Source: Sorex araneus
Lineage: Eukaryota > Chordata > Mammalia > Eulipotyphla > Soricidae
Length of the DNA stretch: 64,000 nucleotides
Direction: 5' to 3'
Assembly: GCF_027595985.1 (NCBI RefSeq)
Contig: NC_073312.1
Location: forward strand, 10,662,926-10,726,925
Shown: piece after piece, positions 47,101 to 57,822 of the stretch
How the letters are laid out: each line of letters begins with the position of its first letter
Position numbering within the stretch: the first letter of the stretch is position 1
Made by a program: the position numbers and the translations under genes
Notes under the pieces: generated by a model
What the model was told of the DNA's origin: nothing
What the model saw: the letters and a program-made list of their open reading frames with translations, nothing else
Database searches by the model: none

Positions 47101-50100
47101 ATGGACGTTGGACACAGAGTAACCTAGTGATGACTGTAGGAAAGAATACTTGGTTAGATGGGTACAGAGAAGTCAACCAAAGCAGTCAATTTTGATGTGT
47201 GGGTTTTTTGTGTTTGGGTTCCTTTTCCACAATGATAATTGAAAATAGCAACGAGTCTAATGTCTAAACTTGAAAGTGGAGCTCTTGGGTAGTTGGTGTG
47301 TTAATCATCTTTGATAGACGATGAATTGGTACAGAGAAACGAGGAACTGTTTGCATGAGACCGCAGTAACAGAAACCATAATTTAAGCACATTTAAATTG
47401 TACATTTTCTATAGTTTTAGTATCCAAAGTGGGCTGGCTTTGTCTTCTTGGGCTTCTTCTCTTAGAAATCATAATCAAACAAACAAAAATAAAATTGGTT
47501 AATCTTGAAGTTGACAAGATAGTCACTGGATTTAGTAAAATGTTGGAGAATTTGGTAGACATTAACTATCTGGTTGCTTGAACAATATCTCTTAAAAATC
47601 TAGTGCACTGATCTAAAGTAAGCTTGGTGATGAAGTTTAATTCTACATTTGACCTGCAGTTTTCTCTTCAAACAGAGGCAAGGACAAATCTCAGTAGAAA
47701 ATTATCTTGATCACTGAGTGGAACCACATTTCTTGGTGGGAGTAGGAGGATTGGGAGAGCTCCGAGGTGCATGAGATTGAAAACAATGCTGAGGTTGTTA
47801 CCTGCAGAAAGTCGATGAGATAGGCCACTTCTGCACCCACAACCCGAATGTTCTGGGAGGCCTGAGTGTAGCCAGTTCGGGAGCCTCTTTTCCAGTCCAC
47901 ACAGATGCAGTTCACATTTTCCACCTTAAACATGTTCTGGTGGGAAAGACGGAATCAAGAGGCAAATCATTCAGTCTTTAAAAATAACGAATTGGCTTAT
48001 CTGAGGACAAGTTTCCTCTTTCACCTATTCAAACTAGAAACTTTTCTTCGACTTGTTTTGAAACCCAAAGCTATGAGAAAAGTTTCCAGTCAATTATGGG
48101 GATAGAATCCCTTGTACAACTTAACCCTGACTCATGCTGGAGGTTTGGCCACCATGCGAACCGGGTTTTTAAGATTTCTATTGTAATACATGCAAAGATG
48201 TTCATGTCAAGGAGAAATGTGGTACAACGAGTTGTCTTAGAGCATTAGAAATGTACTAAGACCTCAATTGTCCCTCATTGGAACACACTCAAATCATGGC
48301 TTGCTTAGGCCATAGACACAATAATGACTACTTTTTTATTATAATAGATAAATTATGACAAATCTGTCATTATACCTTATAATAGATATTAATCCTAATT
48401 GACTTATTACTCTTTTGCTCTTATTAAATTGCTGTTCTAAATTATAATTAAATCTAAATTATTTTAGAAGCTTTTCTTTTAATTCTATACTTGACTGTTG
48501 ATGTCGACAATCCTTAGGATCAATGCTTACTGGCTGACTTGCATTTAATCCAGTGCAGCCTTTGAGCCCTGGGCAGGTTTGAAATGAAAAAGGGTTAGGA
48601 AGACCTTTGAGTTTTCTTTCCAGACTTCTGGTGAAATGCCTGCACCTTTGTGCTACCCCTGGCTATGGAAGCTTGATGAATAAATGAACACAAAAGGATG
48701 TTCTTTAGGCAATGGCAGCTACTAGGAAAATTTGTCTTTGAATTCTTCATGATCACAGGATCCATAGCCAAAGGCAAATGTAGGAAAATAGGGCCATGAT
48801 TGTTGCCACAAGAGAAGCAAGAGGTGAAAACCTACATTGTGTTTCCAAGCTATTGCTACCATAAGAGATCAGATATTTGTAAGAGAAAACCAAAAGAAGC
48901 TATTTTATCTTTTTTAGAAATGAAAAATGATGTACAGCGGTCTAGTAACATTTGAAAATATTTGTTCTGGCTATTCAGGGATCACTAACCAGGTGGTCCA
49001 GATGCCACACACAGGCTGTCTCAAGTCCACTGGCCCCACGACCACCTCCTGTAGGGTCAGAGGATTCTCCAGGGTCACAGTGGCTAGCATTTGTACGGTT
49101 GGAGGTCTGCACTCTGCCCATGCTAATTACTCCCACAGAAACAACCTTCCCTAAGAGAACACCACTTCTTACCCTGCACATATTAGCCAGCCAGCCTTCT
49201 TCTCCCTTGTCTATGAATCCATGAATAATGAAACGGGTTTTCCTGTTTGTTTGGAAGTTGGAGCTTGAGATAATGTCTAAATCTGCAGAGATTTCCTATT
49301 TGGGAGAGAAAAGTGTTTACAGTCACATTTCCAACAAAACTGTTTGCACGTGTGGGGAGATAGAGGCTAGAAGACTGCGGAGGCTTGGGGAATTAACTTT
49401 ATTAAAATGACCATATCACCCAAATATCACCTATATCATCAAATAGCACAGATTCCATAGAATCACTATCAACATCCCAACAACATTCCTCATAGAAACA
49501 AAACAAAAAAATCATAAAATGTATTTAAAACAAAAGAGACCTTGACCAACAAAACCAAACCTGTAACAAAAGAATAAAAATAGAGAACTTGTATGTCTCT
49601 GCTTCAAGCTATACTATAAAGTAGCATTTATTAAAAGAGCATGGTATTCAAATGAAAAAAAGATCAATGGATTGTTCATCGTAACCAAGCTATTTGCAAT
49701 CATCACTATTGTCCTTTTTAAGATATCACAACATTGTTTCAGCTGTCTAACTTGGGATATTATATCTGTTATGATATTGGTGTCAGAAATCTTGTCTCTA
49801 CACACTGGAAGAATATATATATATGGGTGTCTGTGTGTCTATATGTTTTACATATGTATGTACAAAACATGTTGAGAGATTTATACAATTTGGGATATTA
49901 TATATTTATGTGTGCATGCATATATATCTATCATTGAAGTATATATTAAATGTAGCCATGAGGGGCCGGAGCAATAGCACAGCGGGTAGGGCGTTTGCCT
50001 TGCACGGGGCCGACCCGGGTTCGATCCCCGGCATCCCATATGGTCCCCCTAGCACCGCCAGGAGTAATTCCTGAGTGCAAAGCCAGGAGTAACCCCTGAG

Positions 50101-52881
50101 CAGCGCTGGGTGTGACCCAAAAAGCAAAATAAATAAGTAAGTAAATAAATAAATATAGCCATGAGGGTAAGATAACAATAACATCAAACTGACAAAATTT
50201 TTATAAACAATATAATCACTGTCACTGTTACCCTGTTGCTCATCAATTTGCTCGAGCAGGCACCAGTAACGTCTCCATTGTGAGACTTATAGTTACTGTT
50301 TTTGGCATATCGAATACGCCACATGGAGCTTGACAGGCTCTGCCATGCAGGACGTATACTCTCGGTATCTTGCCAGGCTCTCCAAGAGGGACAGAGAAAT
50401 CAAACCCGAGTCAGCTGCTTGCAAGGCAAACGCCCTACTCACTGTGCTATCGCTCCAGCCCACCAACAATATAGTACTTAAGATAAACAATATATAAGCA
50501 ATCACTGTATCACTGTCCTCCCGTTGCCCATCGATTTGCTCGAGCGGGGCGCCAGTAACGTGTCCATTGTGAGACTTGTTGTTACTGTTTTTGGCATATC
50601 GAATACACCGGGAGATTGGACCCCGGGAGATAGGCCGGTGCTAGAGCTACGTGCCAGGCAGGTCCTCAGTGATGTCCAACACTGTATGGTCCTCCCAGAC
50701 CACCATACAGTCCTGGTGGCCCCTCAGCTCTGGGCCATTAGGCCTTTACTGTTGGTCTCAGCATTACTGAGTGGCCCCCAGGCTTCTCAGCACTGCTGGG
50801 GGTTCCCTGTGTTAGATATAAGTTGAAAGTGGGCCAGGCTCCAAATAGCTCTGATATTTGTTGTGGGTTGGGTTGGCTGAGTCCCTTGGGGGCTCCCCTG
50901 GGCAGATACTGAACTTTGTCCTACAGTGGAAGAGTAGCTGAACTGTCTCCCATTCATGTTACATACACCAGTGTTGCCTGGCCTCAGAAAGTGCCCTGTG
51001 TACCCAAGGAGTAAAGACTGTCACTGCAGCACAGGCTCGTCATTGGTGGATTGCTTCTGGCTTAAATTCTTTCCACCCCTGAATACTTTTCACTCAAGAA
51101 ATGCATATGAGACTGAGTAGGTAGGTGTATAAAATAGGAAAAATCAAACATTTATTGAAAATAAGTCATAAATAATCTTTTGTTATTGTTAGTCATGGGC
51201 AGAGCCCGGCAAGCTACCCGTGGTGTATTTGATATTCGCTATGTAAGCAATATAATATATAAAATAATTTTCTTGTTTCTTCTCCTTAGAAGACATAAAG
51301 TTCATAACACAGATGGTACATAAAATGGATACATAAACAGAACTAGAATACATAAACATATTTTGATAACCTAATACATAAGATACCCTTCTGAAAAAGA
51401 GAAATGTTCTTACTTGATAGTTGTCTTGGTTCTCATTAGTGTACAGAAGGAAGCGGGTGTTGACATCCCTTGGAGCCCAGGGCAAAATTTTAAGGGGTCT
51501 TTCTGCAATTCCGGCCCATGGGGAATTATCACTGAAGCAGCCAAGTCTCTCAAAGCAGACTTCTTTTCCTGCAATCACCCACAGGTATTTCAGAGATATT
51601 AGTTTAACTAGAAAATTCTTTTTTAGTGGTTTCTGCCAAAATTGAAAGTAAATTTTATTTTACGGCTGATTTTCTTCCTCTATGTCCCCAAACATCTTTT
51701 TTAGCTACATACCTACAAAACGTCAATCTACCTTGTCCCAGCTGGAGACACTGTCACCTCACATGACTCTTGCTCCCCGCTTGTGTGTGTCCAATCTCAT
51801 AATGGGGAACCTGGGGTCCTTCTCGATACCCAATAAATCAACAGCCTCATGTGCCCAGATTTTGTGGACTAAGATTCCCAGCTTCTGGCCCCATCTCTTG
51901 TCTTCGGGCTTTGAACAGAGAGCTTTGATTTCATGCAAATTCCCAAACTTTATATCTTCACCTGGCCGAGATTTTAGATCTTTGACCTATGTTTAAAGAG
52001 GGCCTGCATGATGGGGAAAATTGCTGTTCACAAATAAACAGAAAATTCTTGGCTTGGCCCAACTCAAGACTTGAATAGTGTCCCATAGAAGCACAACACA
52101 GAGGAAGGAGTCTTGCAGGGAATAAAGCTTCTATCCTACAGTAATAGCAACAATAGTATTTGCGGGGAGCTTCACTTTTGGAAATCTCACTGTGTTCCAA
52201 GTTCTGAGCATAATGCCTCGCAATCTCACAGTAATTTCTTGAGAAGGATCATATTAGATACCCATGTCATAAAAAAAAAAGAGAGTGAAGCACGAACTAA
52301 GAATTGGACTCAGAAAAAAAAAAGGGGGGGGAGGGCTGGAGCAATAGTATAGTGGGTAGGGCGGCCTTGCACATGGCCGGCCCGGGTTAGATTCCCAGCA
52401 TCCCATATGGTCCTCTGAGCACTGTCAGGAGTGACACCTGAGTGCAGAGCCAGAAGTAATGCCTGTGCAGTGCCAGGTGTGACCCAAAAAGAAAAAAAAA
52501 AGAATTGGACTCTCAGCGTTTCAACCGCACACTCATTACCATATTAGAATTGCTAGACCTAGCAATGAAAATTCCCAGTTAAAGTTGAGTTTCAGATTAA
52601 CAGTGATAAATTTTCAGTATCGATGTATCACACGGTTACTGGTTTATCTGAAAAACTTCAGATAACACGAGGTCATCTAAAATTCAGATTTAACTGGGCA
52701 TTTTCATTTTCCCTTTCAACAAGTAACTTCCGTGATTCTCTCCTTGGGGTGGTTCGATTAAATCAGCATCGCCTTTCCGCAAATTATCAAAACAGTCAAC
52801 TTCTTCCAACTCTGCATAAGAATTTTCCCCCTTACCTGCTACTGCACCGAGCAGCAGGAGGAAGGTCCAGGTAGGCAGCAT
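38061..52881 (-). CDS. PNLIP: Pancreatic triacylglycerol lipase, complete 12-exon coding region
   Basis: Secreted lipase of pancreatic acinar cells that cleaves the outer ester bonds of dietary triglycerides in the duodenum, with colipase as cofactor. Coding exons (minus strand): 52836-52881, 51414-51568, 49173-49295, 47802-47936, 47022-47133, 45742-45861, 45502-45621, 44858-44976, 41905-42034, 40707-40815, 39990-40154, 38061-38124; total 1398 bp, 465 aa, the same length as human. Residues 1-16 are a signal peptide ([16 protein letters not shown]). The alpha/beta-hydrolase domain contains oxyanion Phe94, Ser169 in GHSLG, Asp193 in GLDPAEPCF and His280 in ACNHLRS. The lid loop lies between Cys254 and Cys278. 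The sequon N-G-T at 183-185 is present. The PLAT colipase-binding domain runs from about 354 to the terminal Cys465. The start codon follows a splice acceptor directly. The PAEPC motif and the FNFC..ETVRED ending separate it from PNLIPRP1 and PNLIPRP2. All splice phases agree and there is no frameshift or internal stop. An unusual Ser172 replaces the expected Ala. Confidence 0.97.
39990..40154 (-). CDS. PNLIP: PNLIP coding exon 11
   Basis: 165 bp, residues 391-444, [16 protein letters not shown] to VERNDGT. Middle of the PLAT domain. Donor CCTT|GTAAGT. Confidence 0.96.
40707..40815 (-). CDS. PNLIP: PNLIP coding exon 10 (start of PLAT domain)
   Basis: 109 bp, residues 355-389, [17 protein letters not shown] to KQYEIF. 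First beta strands of the PLAT (C2-like) domain that binds colipase. Confidence 0.96.
41905..42034 (-). CDS. PNLIP: PNLIP coding exon 9
   Basis: 130 bp, residues 311-353, [19 protein letters not shown] to GDASNFA. This is the end of the hydrolase domain; Arg354 is split across the junction. Confidence 0.96.
42094..42249 (-). mobile_element. Diverged SINE-A copy
   Basis: TTTCAGTGGTACTCAGAGG, GGAGCTTGGAGCCCTTGGGA; just upstream of PNLIP coding exon 9. Confidence 0.65.
43711..43849 (+). mobile_element. SINE-B fragment
   Basis: TCTCAGAGAGCCCAGCAAGC, GGATATGCCAAAAAACAGTA and ATTACTGGTGCCCGCTCGAA. In PNLIP intron. Confidence 0.88.
44858..44976 (-). CDS. PNLIP: PNLIP coding exon 8 (catalytic His280)
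   Basis: 119 bp, residues 271-310. [17 protein letters not shown] carries lid-closing Cys278 and catalytic His280. Donor GCA|GTAAGT. Confidence 0.96.
45131..45298 (-). mobile_element. SINE-A copy
   Basis: GAGTCACACTCAGCGGTGCT, GGCTTTGCACTCAG, CTATGCAAGGCGAGTACCC. Confidence 0.8.
45502..45621 (-). CDS. PNLIP: PNLIP coding exon 7 (lid region)
   Basis: 120 bp, residues 231-270, including [10 protein letters not shown] and lid-opening Cys254 followed by [15 protein letters not shown], the amphipathic lid that covers the active site. Confidence 0.96.
45742..45861 (-). CDS. PNLIP: PNLIP coding exon 6 (catalytic Asp193)
   Basis: 120 bp, residues 191-230. [14 protein letters not shown] holds catalytic Asp193 and the Ala-Glu-Pro context found in active lipases. 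Then comes the calcium-site region [16 protein letters not shown]. Confidence 0.96.
47022..47133 (-). CDS. PNLIP: PNLIP coding exon 5 (nucleophile Ser169)
   Basis: 112 bp, residues 154-190. Contains [16 protein letters not shown] with nucleophile Ser169 and the sequon N183-G-T. The residue after the GHSLG motif is Ser, codon TCT, where I expect Ala. The donor ACAG|GTTGGT is weaker than the others in this gene. Confidence 0.95.
47802..47936 (-). CDS. PNLIP: PNLIP coding exon 4
   Basis: 135 bp, residues 109-153, from [15 protein letters not shown] to VAYLIDFLQ. Acceptor CCACCAG, donor CTGCAG|GTAACA. Confidence 0.96.
49173..49295 (-). CDS. PNLIP: PNLIP coding exon 3
   Basis: 123 bp, residues 68-108, with [14 protein letters not shown], which contains oxyanion-hole Phe94. 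It is 41 codons long, like human PNLIP; PNLIPRP1 and PNLIPRP2 have 42. Donor AGG|GTAAGA. Confidence 0.96.
49964..50152 (+). mobile_element. Full-length, young SINE-A with target-site duplication
   Basis: GGAGCAATAGCACAGCGGGT (A box region), GGGTTCGATCCCC (B box), CAGGAGTAATTCCTGAGTGC, TGTGACCCAAAAAGC and a (TAAA)n tail. TAGCCATGAGG flanks it at 49953-49963 and 50156-50166. The tRNA-like head is a SINE promoter, not a tRNA gene. It lies in the PNLIP intron between coding exons 2 and 3. Confidence 0.97.
50214..50461 (-). mobile_element. SINE-B copy, near full length
   Basis: CATCAATTTGCTCGAGCAGG, TTACTGTTTTTGGCATATCG, and head GCTATCGCTCCAGCCC. CAATATA occurs on both sides. Confidence 0.93.
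50500..50610 (-). mobile_element. SINE-B 3' half
   Basis: CATCGATTTGCTCGAGCGGG to GCATATCGAATACACC; same orientation as, and 40 bp from, the previous copy. The DNA at about 50,614-51,190 that follows is not recognised. Confidence 0.9.
51199..51236 (+). mobile_element. SINE-B fragment
   Basis: CAGAGCCCGGCAAGCTACCC followed by GTGGTGTATTTGATAT. Confidence 0.7.
51414..51568 (-). CDS. PNLIP: PNLIP coding exon 2
   Basis: 155 bp, residues 16-67, opening [14 protein letters not shown] and closing NENQDNYQ. This mature N-terminus is diagnostic for the pancreatic lipase family. Donor CAA|GTAAGA. Confidence 0.96.
52324..52499 (+). mobile_element. SINE-A copy with target-site duplication
   Basis: GAGGGCTGGAGCAATAGTAT, CCCGGGTTAGATTCCC, GTGTGACCCAAAAAG. 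The 13-bp AAGAATTGGACTC lies at 52299-52311 and 52500-52512. In PNLIP intron between coding exons 1 and 2. Confidence 0.95.
52836..52881 (-). CDS. PNLIP: PNLIP coding exon 1 (signal peptide)
   Basis: 46 bp encoding [15 protein letters not shown] plus the first base of Gly16. The ATG follows an AG acceptor (TATGTAG|ATG) directly, so the leader comes from a separate upstream exon. Donor GCAG|GTAAGG. Confidence 0.95.
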
Positions 52882-53014
52882 CTACATAAAGCAAAAGATA
52901 TGATTGAGTCTCACTATGTTCAGTTTTCAAAAGTTGGCAAGTTCTGTTAGCCCTCAGAAAGAGAAAGGGGTCGATTCTACTAATTCAGCCATGGACATCA
53001 TGTTCCCGACTCAC

Positions 53015-53045
53015 CGTGGCGGTTCCAGGCTGGTTCCACACACAA
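53015..53045 (-). other. PNLIP: PNLIP non-coding exon 1 (predicted)
   Basis: A donor CCACG|GTGAGT lies at 53013-53016, about 55 bp downstream of the TATA box. The next acceptor abuts the ATG, so this short exon would hold all of the 5' UTR. The cap site is inferred from TATA spacing and is uncertain by several bases. Confidence 0.7.
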
Positions 53046-53067
53046 CTCAAGAGCACCAAAAAAGCCC

Positions 53068-53074
53068 TTTTATA
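53068..53074 (-). promoter_or_regulatory. PNLIP: PNLIP TATA box
   Basis: Minus-strand TATAAAA inside CTATAAAAGGGC, correctly spaced ahead of the predicted non-coding exon. A forkhead-like TGTTTAT lies about 90-100 bp further upstream; I saw no clear PTF1 E-box near it. Confidence 0.75.
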
Positions 53075-53333
53075 GACAAACCTTATCTTTGTTGAGCAGC
53101 TCCATGGAACAGTACCAGGGAAAGAGAGGAGGTTCCAAGGATGTGTTTCTAATCTTAATCATAAACAAACCAAGAGTGATAGAGTAGGTAAAGTTTCCAC
53201 AGGACTCCTGGAGAGATGAGGAGAAGGTAAATATCCACTGTTCTCTTCTGATGCGATTGTGTAACTCTCAGAATCACCATCTTTCCATTGCAAGGAAAGT
53301 TCTAATCTGTCTCCACTTCTAGCCAATTTCTAG

Positions 53334-53379
53334 ACAGACCCTCACAGAGTATTCTAGACAATACTCTGTGAGGGTCTGT
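53334..53379. repeat. Perfect 20-bp inverted repeat (hairpin)
   Basis: Arms 53334-53353 and 53360-53379 are exact reverse complements around the 6-base loop CTAGAC. About 260 bp upstream of the PNLIP TATA box. Confidence 0.97.
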
Positions 53380-54296
53380 GGGATATGAGAAACTGTATTG
53401 TTTTCACAGATTCTACAGCAGGAGTATTGGAAACAAATATAAAAGCTTACCTGCTCACGCTGTTCTTGTGTAACCTCACTTCCCCATAAGGACAGCCAAA
53501 ACAGAGGCAGTTCTTCAAGAGAATTATTGCCTGTTCAGAAAGCAGTTGGCATTTTATTTTGATAGTCCACAGAAAAGATTTCTTTCTCAACAATAATAGA
53601 GGGGAAATAATAAACAAACTGACTAAAGGGAGGAGAGTATTACCAAAATCAAAGCATGACGCTATCATTAGATGAAATTCTGAATAAAAGAGAAAATAAA
53701 ATTTAACTTGGGGGAAAAACTGACCTGGGATAAAGATCTAGCAGAAACTATTTGAAAATAAAAAAATAAGTGTTTTGTTGGTGTTAGATATATTACTTAA
53801 ATAAAATAAAACCTAACAGGATACTATTTTTTAATAGGCCAGAACCATTGAACCTAAGAATATCATAGAGATAGCTTAAATCTATGAAATAGCAATGTGT
53901 CTTTGGTCAGAGATAGTCAAATAAGAATTTAACCTGCTGACAAAGTTTCTAGGTCCAGAAAAAAAATCAATGAAATGATGTGTAAGGAAAGTTCCAGAAA
54001 GTTTAGCAAAGGCAATGTAAAATCAAGAAAGAAGGTCAAGGAACTCTGACAAATTCCCACTGAGTCTTTCCTATCTCAGGGTATAGTGCCCTGGTTTCTC
54101 TCTAAGAACATCTCCTTAAAGTACTTTCATCAGTGGTTATCCCTTGCAATCACTAACAGCTCCTCAACTCAGAAGAAAATGTAATTTTCTGGGCCTGTTG
54201 ACATATTTCAATATCTAGCCCAATTGGTACCTAGGATTCAAAGGCCCATAGGGTAAGATATCCCTGTTGAGGGAAGAAGCAACAATAAGAGGAGGA

Positions 54297-54542
54297 ATCA
54301 CTGTCACTGTCTTCCCATTGTTCGTTGATTTACTTGAGCGGGCACCAGTAACATCTCTATTCCTCCCAGCCCTGAGATTTTAGCAGCCTCTCCTTACTCA
54401 TCTTTCCCAATGATTGGAGGCTCTTTTAGGGTGAAGAGAATGAGACATATCATTACTGTTTTTGGTATATCGAATACGCCACGGGTAGTTTGCCAGGCTC
54501 TGCCCATGCGGGCAGGATACTTTCGGTAGCTTGCCAGGCTCT
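54297..54542 (-). mobile_element. SINE-B (long middle form)
   Basis: GGGCACCAGTAACATCTC, AGCCCTGAGATTTTAGCAGC, CCAATGATTGGAGGCTC; runs directly into a second SINE-B. Confidence 0.9.
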
Positions 54543-54768
54543 CATTGTTCATCAATTTGCTTGAGCGGGCACTGGTAATGTCCCCATTGTGAGACTTGTT
54601 ACTGTTTTTGGCATATCGAATATGCCATGGGTAGCTTGCCAGGCTCTGCCATGAGGGCAAGATACTCTCAGTAGCTTGCCGGGCTCTCTGAGAGGGATGG
54701 AGGAATCAAACCTGGGTTGGCCACCTGCAAGGCAAATGCTCTACCCATTGTCCTATCATTCCAGTCCA
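54543..54768 (-). mobile_element. SINE-B (short form) abutting the previous copy
   Basis: CATTGTTCATCAATTTGC to head CCTATCATTCCAGTCC. The two copies are head-to-tail with no spacer and belong to different sub-forms. Confidence 0.9.
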
Positions 54769-54823
54769 TATATATGTGTGTGTGTGTGTATATATATATA
54801 TATACATACATACATACATACAT
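54769..54823. repeat. (TG)n(TA)n(CATA)n microsatellite
   Basis: Compound simple repeat immediately after the SINE-B head end. Confidence 0.92.
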
Positions 54824-56124
54824 GTATCATATATCTATTACTCTCTATGATTTGTTGCCTACTGTCTGAACTCCATCAAATATGGTGTGGTAATTATGGA
54901 AAATGGGTAGGCAGTGTCTTATAGTGCGCACAGTCCAGAAAGCGGCCTGGAGCGTGGTGGCAGTTGGGTTGTGGAGGTCGGCTGCTGGGGCTGGGTCCCT
55001 TGAGGTGGGCAGAGTTCTTACCCGCGCCTCCCTCCCCAGCTCTGAGGCCCCCCCCTGAGTGAAAACAGCCTGGCACGGAGTCTGAGAGAGGAGGAATATG
55101 AAAAGTAATTTGTTTTGCTCAATTGATATAACAGAAATTTCCTACATAATTTTACTATGAACAACTATGATTTTCGAGTTTTTGATTTAAATCAGGAAAA
55201 CACATAAACCCCCCAAAGTCATGATGTCAGGAATATTTTTAGGGTGGAGAGCATACGCCTAGCATATGTCACACTCTGAGCCTGATTCTCAGTATCACGT
55301 GTGCCCCCATCCCCTAATACTGCTAGCAGTAGTCCTGATTAAAATAAAAGGAACCAATATTCACTTTAGGGGTTACTATAGAGTAAGATTTATTCTGTGT
55401 AAATTACAAAAAAAATGTAGAGAATTTCTAAGTTGTCATTTTCGATAGTGCAAAATTTAACCTGGAATTAGGCTCATCTTTGTTTAATGTAGACTGTAGA
55501 GTTAGGACCAAATGTCACCAAATCAGATTAGAATCCAAAGCAATTGTTTTATGAACTGAAATTGGACCAAATTTTAGAGTGCATTGGGAAGATGAAGCAT
55601 CCCAAATTCCAATAAAAGTTAAGAAGAAGTTGAACATAATCAGCAATCTATTGTGCCAGCTCAGGATGAATGGATCCCTTATATTCAGTCTCGCTGAACC
55701 CTTTGGCTGGGTTGTGAAATTTTATGAACCATATTGTCTCATTCTGACCAAGAATGTGCTTTCTAGGAATATCCGTTTGCAGGATATCTGGCAGAGATTG
55801 CTGGCTTCTTCCTACGGGGAATAGATCTCTTATTATCTCCTTGCAGGAAGATAGGCCACGTGATCCCTTTCTGACCAATCAAGTGTGAGTGTGCAGAGTG
55901 TGCAGGTACTAACTGTGACGGTCCATGGTGGAATCCCCCATTCCCACCACGTGATCTTTCACTTTCCCCCTTCTACAACCTGAGTGACCTCAATTCAGGT
56001 AGCAGATAGCAAAGCCACGAGATGAAAGGGTTCTTGGTTCCCCATAAGTAAAAGCTACGTCTACCTCTACTAAACCATGAACATATATTATAAAACTTAC
56101 ACGATTAAGAAATAAATTCCTTTT

Positions 56125-56276
56125 GGGCAGGGGTGGTAGGAGGGTCATGGGAACATTAGTGGTGGAGAATGGGCACTGGTGGAAGGATGGGTACTCAAAC
56201 ATTGATTGAAATGTAATCACAAAAATTTGTAAGTCTGTAACTGTATCTCATGGCCATTCCTTAAAAAATAAAGAAA
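56125..56276 (+). mobile_element. L1 3' end fragment
   Basis: GGGAACATTAGTGGTGGAGA, GGGCACTGGTGGAAGGATGG and GTCTGTAACTGTATCTCATG. It may extend upstream to about 55,900. Confidence 0.8.
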
Positions 56277-57575
56277 AGAAATAAAATCCTTTTGTTTTAA
56301 GTCCCTGATATTTCAGGGTGATACAATTAGAGTAGCAATTAGATGGTATTGCCTTAACTGATAGCAAGTACTCTGTTGTGCAATGATTCTCCTACTTCCA
56401 AGAAAAATTCAGGCACTAAACCAAGCCTTGGGCTCTAAATTTTACCACAAGATTTAGATGGTATTTATGTATAACAGCAATATTTACTTTTGTGCTCTAA
56501 TTCTTTGTTTGAAAACTCTCCTTTTTCTGTTGCTTCCTGAATTAAAGAAAGTAACCGCTTGATTCATATTTATAGAATTTTTATTTTAAGGAATGTTTTT
56601 TTTAACAGTTTCACCTCCATTAATGGAGACAACCAACAGATTTCACAAGCAATATAAGTTACATTCTTTAGGGTTTGAAAATTCACCCCGTGTTTTGGGG
56701 GCTCTCAGAGGCAACTTATGTATAGCTGGGGGCAGTTTTGTGTACTGGAGTACACGTAAGTTCAAATATCTGCCACAGGTAAGTGGATTAGAGTTAACAC
56801 TGCTCTTCCATAATATTTGCTTCTACTTATGTTTTCACATTATGGGCTAGAAGGAGACCCTGGAGAGGGTAACAGAGCCAAGGCAATCCTTCCCTAGGTG
56901 CCAATGGCATTGAAAGTGAACTGGCATTGAGACAAATTCTACTCTGGATTATTAATTAATTCTTGTTTTGAATTCAGCAGAGCATTACTTAAATATTGGT
57001 TCAACTTTGACACTGAAATCTTGGGTCTTGAAAAATAAAAACAAGCAGATTAAATGTCTCCAGTCTAGTAGTTATATTTGCAGAGGAATTAAATATTGAC
57101 CCACACTGGCAATCTTGAGATCAAGTGAGGGAAAGAAAAGCCTGGGGACATCTGGGTGGCCAGATAACCAGAATGTTAGCCACATGGAACTTCATTTACT
57201 TACGATGGCTGTCTTCCCTCCTCCAGTTCAGCTTACTAAGAGAGTGGTCCATTCAGGACCATAACAGAGTTGTCCATCCATGACTAGGAATAGTGCTTGA
57301 ACAAAGCTGCTGAATTTCCCTGGGAGGAAAAGCCCATGGGAATCTGGGAGTTCCTGACCCTTCCTATCTTCCAGAACAATCCTTTTGCCCAATGGGAGAG
57401 GGGTCCTCTCACTCAGAACCAGGAGTGGGATTCCAGTCAAACTTCCCTTGTTATGTTTGAAGATGATTTATTTCGTGGGAAAAACTAACAAGAAATATCA
57501 AAGTATTATTAATTATTGAGCTATCTATACTTTTATTTTGCTTAATAACCCACAAAACCCTTAGGTTCTTGAGCT

Positions 57576-57822
57576 GTCACTGTCACTGTCATCCCGTTGC
57601 TCATCTATTTGCTCGAGCGGGCACCAGTAACGTCTCCATTGTGAGGCTAGTTGTTATTGTTTTTTGGCATATAGAATAGGCCATGGGAGCTTACCAGGCT
57701 CTGCCGTGTGGGCGAGATATTCTTGGTAGCTTGCCGGGCTCTCTGAGAGGGGTGGAAGAATAGAACCCAGATCGACTGTGTGCAAGGCAAATGCCCTACC
57801 CGGCTGTGCTATCACTCCAGCC
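57576..57822 (-). mobile_element. SINE-B copy, near full length
   Basis: Starts in TGTCACTGTCATCCCGTTGC, includes GCTCGAGCGGGCACCAGTAA and ends CTATCACTCCAGCCC. CTTGAGCT flanks both sides. Confidence 0.93.

Noticed and set aside
49964-50040. Possible tRNA gene with A and B boxes
   Set aside because: It is the tRNA-derived head of a SINE with an A-rich tail and target duplications; no complete cloverleaf or terminator fits.
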